DNA from: Tamaricihabitans halophyticus
GTDB taxonomy: Bacteria > Actinomycetota > Actinomycetes > Mycobacteriales > Pseudonocardiaceae
Direction of reading: 5' to 3'
NCBI RefSeq assembly: GCF_004340875.1
Contig: NZ_SLXQ01000010.1
Location: 173,868 to 237,867 of the forward strand
Length of the DNA: 64,000 nt
Position 1 is the stretch's first letter; every line of letters starts with the position of its first letter. Below, piece after piece: positions 62,207-64,000 of this stretch. Made by a program: the position numbers and the translations under genes. The notes beneath the pieces were generated by a model. That model was not told the origin of the DNA, made no database searches, and saw only the letters and a list, made by a program, of their open reading frames with translations.

Positions 62207-63550
62207 ATGGATCGTCAGCGGGAATTCGTGTTGCGCACGTTGGAAGAGCGGGATATTCGCTTCGTTCGACTGTGGTTCACCGACGTGCTCGGGTTCCTCA
62301 AATCGGTCGCCGTCGCGCCAGCGGAGTTGGAAGGTGCCTTCTCCGAGGGGATCGGCTTCGACGGTTCGGCGATCGAGGGCTTCGCCAGGGTGTACGAGTC
62401 GGACATGGTGGCCAAGCCGGATCCGTCCACCTTCCAGGTGCTGCCGTGGGAAAACCCGGAAGGGGACCACTACTCGGCGCGAATGTTCTGCGATATCGCG
62501 ATGCCGGATGGTTCGCCATCCTGGGCCGACCCGAGGCATGTGCTGCGGCGCACGCTGTCCAAGGCGGGTGAGTCCGGGTTCACCTGCTACGTGCATCCCG
62601 AGATCGAGTTCTTCCTACTGGCGAACATGCCGACGGATGGTTCCGAGCCAGAGCCAGCGGATAACGGCGGGTACTTCGACCAGGCCAGCCACGCCACCGC
62701 CACGCATTTCCGCCGGCACGCCATCGAGGCGCTCGAGGCTATGGGGATCTCGGTCGAGTTCAGTCACCACGAGGGCGCGCCGGGCCAGCAGGAGATCGAC
62801 CTGCGCTACGCGGACGCGCTCACCATGGCGGACAACGTGATGACGTTCCGGTATGTGGTCAAGGAAGTCGCACTGACCCAGGACGTGCGCGCGACCTTCA
62901 TGCCGAAGCCGTTCACCGAGCAGGCTGGTTCCGGTATGCACACGCATCTGAGCCTGTTCGAAGGTGACCGCAATGCCTTCTACGACGCGCAGGATCCGTA
63001 CGAGCTCTCCGAGGTTGGCAAGGCGTTCGTTGCCGGCTTGCTCAAGCACGCACGGGAGATCACCGCGGTAACCAACCAATGGGTGAACTCATACAAGCGG
63101 CTGATCGTCGGCGGTGAAGCCCCCACCACGGTGTGCTGGGGGCACGCGAACCGCTCCGCGCTCGTGCGGGTGCCGATGTACTCGCCGGGCAAGGCCGCCT
63201 CGCGCCGGGTGGAGCTGCGCAGCCTCGACTCGGCGTGTAATCCGTACCTTGCCTACGCCGTGGTACTCGCCGCCGGGCTGAAGGGCGTGCAGGAAGGCTA
63301 TGAGCTGCCGCCCGCGGCCGAGGACAACGTGTGGTCGCTGACCGATGCGGAACGCCGCGCGGCTGGGTACGCGAACCTGCCGCAGAACCTTGGCGAGGCA
63401 CTGGCCGAGTTGGAGCGTTCCGAGTTGCTTCCTGAGGTGCTCGGGGAGCACGTGTACGACTTCTTTCTGCGCAACAAGCGTCGGGAGTGGGATGCCTACC
63501 GGCGCAGCGTGACGCCGTACGAACTGCGAACATTGCTGCCGATGCTGTGA
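62207..63550 (+). CDS. glnA2: Glutamine synthetase, type I (GlnA2-like)
   Basis: A 447-residue GSI. Visible: GFDGSAIEGFARVYESDM, FMPKPFTEQAGSGMHTHLSL (metal/ammonium-site Glu and His), WGHANRSALVRVPMYSP and RVELRSLDSACNPYLAYA. The length lacks the 25-residue insertion of the classical beta-type GlnA, and the Tyr of EGYELPP aligns with the adenylylation Tyr of that type, though whether it is modified is not known. Position (near panB and the Rv2224c-like gene) supports a GlnA2 (Rv2222c) ortholog rather than the main GlnA1. Confidence 0.9.
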   Translation: MDRQREFVLRTLEERDIRFVRLWFTDVLGFLKSVAVAPAELEGAFSEGIGFDGSAIEGFARVYESDMVAKPDPSTFQVLPWENPEGDHYSARMFCDIAMPDGSPSWADPRHVLRRTLSKAGESGFTCYVHPEIEFFLLANMPTDGSEPEPADNGGYFDQASHATATHFRRHAIEALEAMGISVEFSHHEGAPGQQEIDLRYADALTMADNVMTFRYVVKEVALTQDVRATFMPKPFTEQAGSGMHTHLSLFEGDRNAFYDAQDPYELSEVGKAFVAGLLKHAREITAVTNQWVNSYKRLIVGGEAPTTVCWGHANRSALVRVPMYSPGKAASRRVELRSLDSACNPYLAYAVVLAAGLKGVQEGYELPPAAEDNVWSLTDAERRAAGYANLPQNLGEALAELERSELLPEVLGEHVYDFFLRNKRREWDAYRRSVTPYELRTLLPML

Positions 63551-63740
63551 TCATCGCAGGTCAGCGCTCCGATGGCGGATTAAGTACCCCCCGGTTTCAG
63601 CGGGTCTGACCGAGCATGATTAACTTCTATCCATCGCACGGAACACCGAACGCGACCGGGCCGAGAGCCTGGGGGCGGGTGAACGAAGAGCGAATCTGGG
63701 ATACACTAGATGAGCAGTCTTCAGCCGGGACGAAGCGAGT

Positions 63741-63769
63741 TGACCTCGCCGAACGGACCGGGTAAAGTT
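63741..63769 (+). promoter_or_regulatory. rRNA operon promoter (sigma-A type)
   Basis: TTGACC (63741-63746), 17 bp, then TAAAGT (63764-63769): near-consensus. A second possible promoter lies upstream with -10 TACACT at 63702-63707 but a weak -35. Both point into the 16S leader. Confidence 0.75.
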
Positions 63770-63877
63770 GTGCGACGGTCACTGCGGTGAACCGGACCCC
63801 CCGAGAAGCTCCCGAGTTTCCAGGTGTTAGGGTTTTCCGCGGTACAAAATAAAGTTAAGACCAAGAACTACTCACTT

Positions 63878-63930
63878 CAGAATTCGTAGTTTCGATTCTG
63901 TGTGCGTGTGTTGTTTGAGAACTCAACAGT
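63878..63930 (+). promoter_or_regulatory. 16S rRNA leader antitermination signals (boxB-like, boxA)
   Basis: CAGAATTCGTAGTTTCGATT CTG (63878-63900, an imperfect hairpin) precedes TTGTTTGAGAACTCAACAGT (63911-63930), which matches the actinobacterial boxA/leader sequence found just before 16S rRNA. It recruits Nus factors for rRNA antitermination. The 16S gene itself is beyond the window. Confidence 0.85.
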
Positions 63931-64000
63931 GTGCTGACGTTTGTTTTGTTTGTGAGCTAGTTGTTTGTGTGCCCTTATTTGTTGAGGGTTTCTTTGAGTG

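Larger units (their letters stand above)
63551..64000 (+). other. rRNA operon promoter and leader region
   Basis: 450 bp without a protein gene. The left part holds the promoters, the right part (from about 63800) is the transcribed leader of an rRNA operon: it is less GC-rich, with AATAAAGTTAAG near 63850 (possible processing site) and T/G-rich sequence up to the edge, typical of the last 100 bp before 16S. Confidence 0.8.

Noticed and set aside
1..64000. CRISPR arrays, tRNA genes and insertion sequences
   Set aside because: No regularly spaced repeats with unique spacers, no T-loop/acceptor patterns and no transposase or terminal inverted repeats were found.

Overview
The sequence is a high-GC, densely coding actinobacterial chromosome segment, most likely from the family Pseudonocardiaceae (Amycolatopsis / Saccharopolyspora / Saccharomonospora type). 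This rests on gene content and order, GTG starts, ATGA/GTGA overlaps, and an actinobacterial 16S rRNA leader at the right edge. It is core chromosome with one large accessory-looking block.

Region 1 (0-8.3 kb): a universal stress protein, then a FilP/Scy-type polarity coiled-coil gene, crotonyl-CoA carboxylase/reductase, an SPW membrane protein, a TetR regulator, methylmalonyl-CoA epimerase, an acetyl-CoA acetyltransferase and MeaB. These handle C4/C5 acyl-CoA (ethylmalonyl/methylmalonyl) metabolism; the filP-mce-thl-meaB neighbourhood resembles Streptomyces. A secreted trypsin-like protease follows. Region 2 (8.3-16.4 kb): a HelD/HelR-type RNA polymerase recycling ATPase, a LacI regulator coupled to mannose-6-phosphate isomerase, small membrane proteins, MarR, a thiamine-binding-like protein, and a thioredoxin-TPR co-chaperone. 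Region 3 (15.9-18.1 kb): a NUDIX gene divergent from a GntR/UTRA regulator, followed by a TCTAGA-centred operator and tiny ORFs; this looks accessory. Region 4 (18.1-34.9 kb): two paralogous zinc-metallopeptidase lipoproteins, alpha-glucan phosphorylase, an ABC ATPase, enoyl-CoA hydratase, methyltransferases, an ABC exporter divergent from a GbsR/MarR regulator, nucleoside hydrolase, an acyltransferase, SURF1 and a lipoprotein that seems to start at ATT.

Region 5 (34.9-42.8 kb): ferredoxin plus cytochrome P450 divergent from TetR, then fructosamine kinase, low-molecular-weight phosphatase, CobC-like aminotransferase, Nif3-like protein, zinc-ribbon coiled coil, RNase H/phosphatase fusion and RNase P RNA. 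Region 6 (43.3-52.4 kb): a compact operon encoding a type IV secretion-like apparatus: pilin-like and PrgI/VirB3-like membrane proteins, a 1050-residue VirB4/SCO6880-type ATPase, VirB6/TrbL-like and VirB8-like proteins, a dual peptidoglycan hydrolase and small partners. No relaxase, coupling ATPase, integrase or partition gene is visible. Region 7 (52.5-64 kb): RidA, a leaderless BtuF-like receptor, two small membrane proteins, a DHA2 exporter divergent from TetR, PanB, NadE, a tripeptidyl-aminopeptidase-like lipoprotein, an LppX/LprG-type lipoprotein, type I glutamine synthetase, and the promoter and leader of an rRNA operon whose 16S gene starts past the edge. SURF1, ptpA, cobC, Nif3, zinc ribbon, RNase H, panB, peptidase and glnA2 together recall M. 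tuberculosis Rv2222c-Rv2235, so the secretion block seems to sit inside an otherwise conserved backbone.

Two patterns no gene explains: a 25-bp dispersed repeat found four times, always at a gene 3' end and three times supplying the stop codon; and short tandem duplications (period 17 or 34) spanning stop codons at several gene ends.
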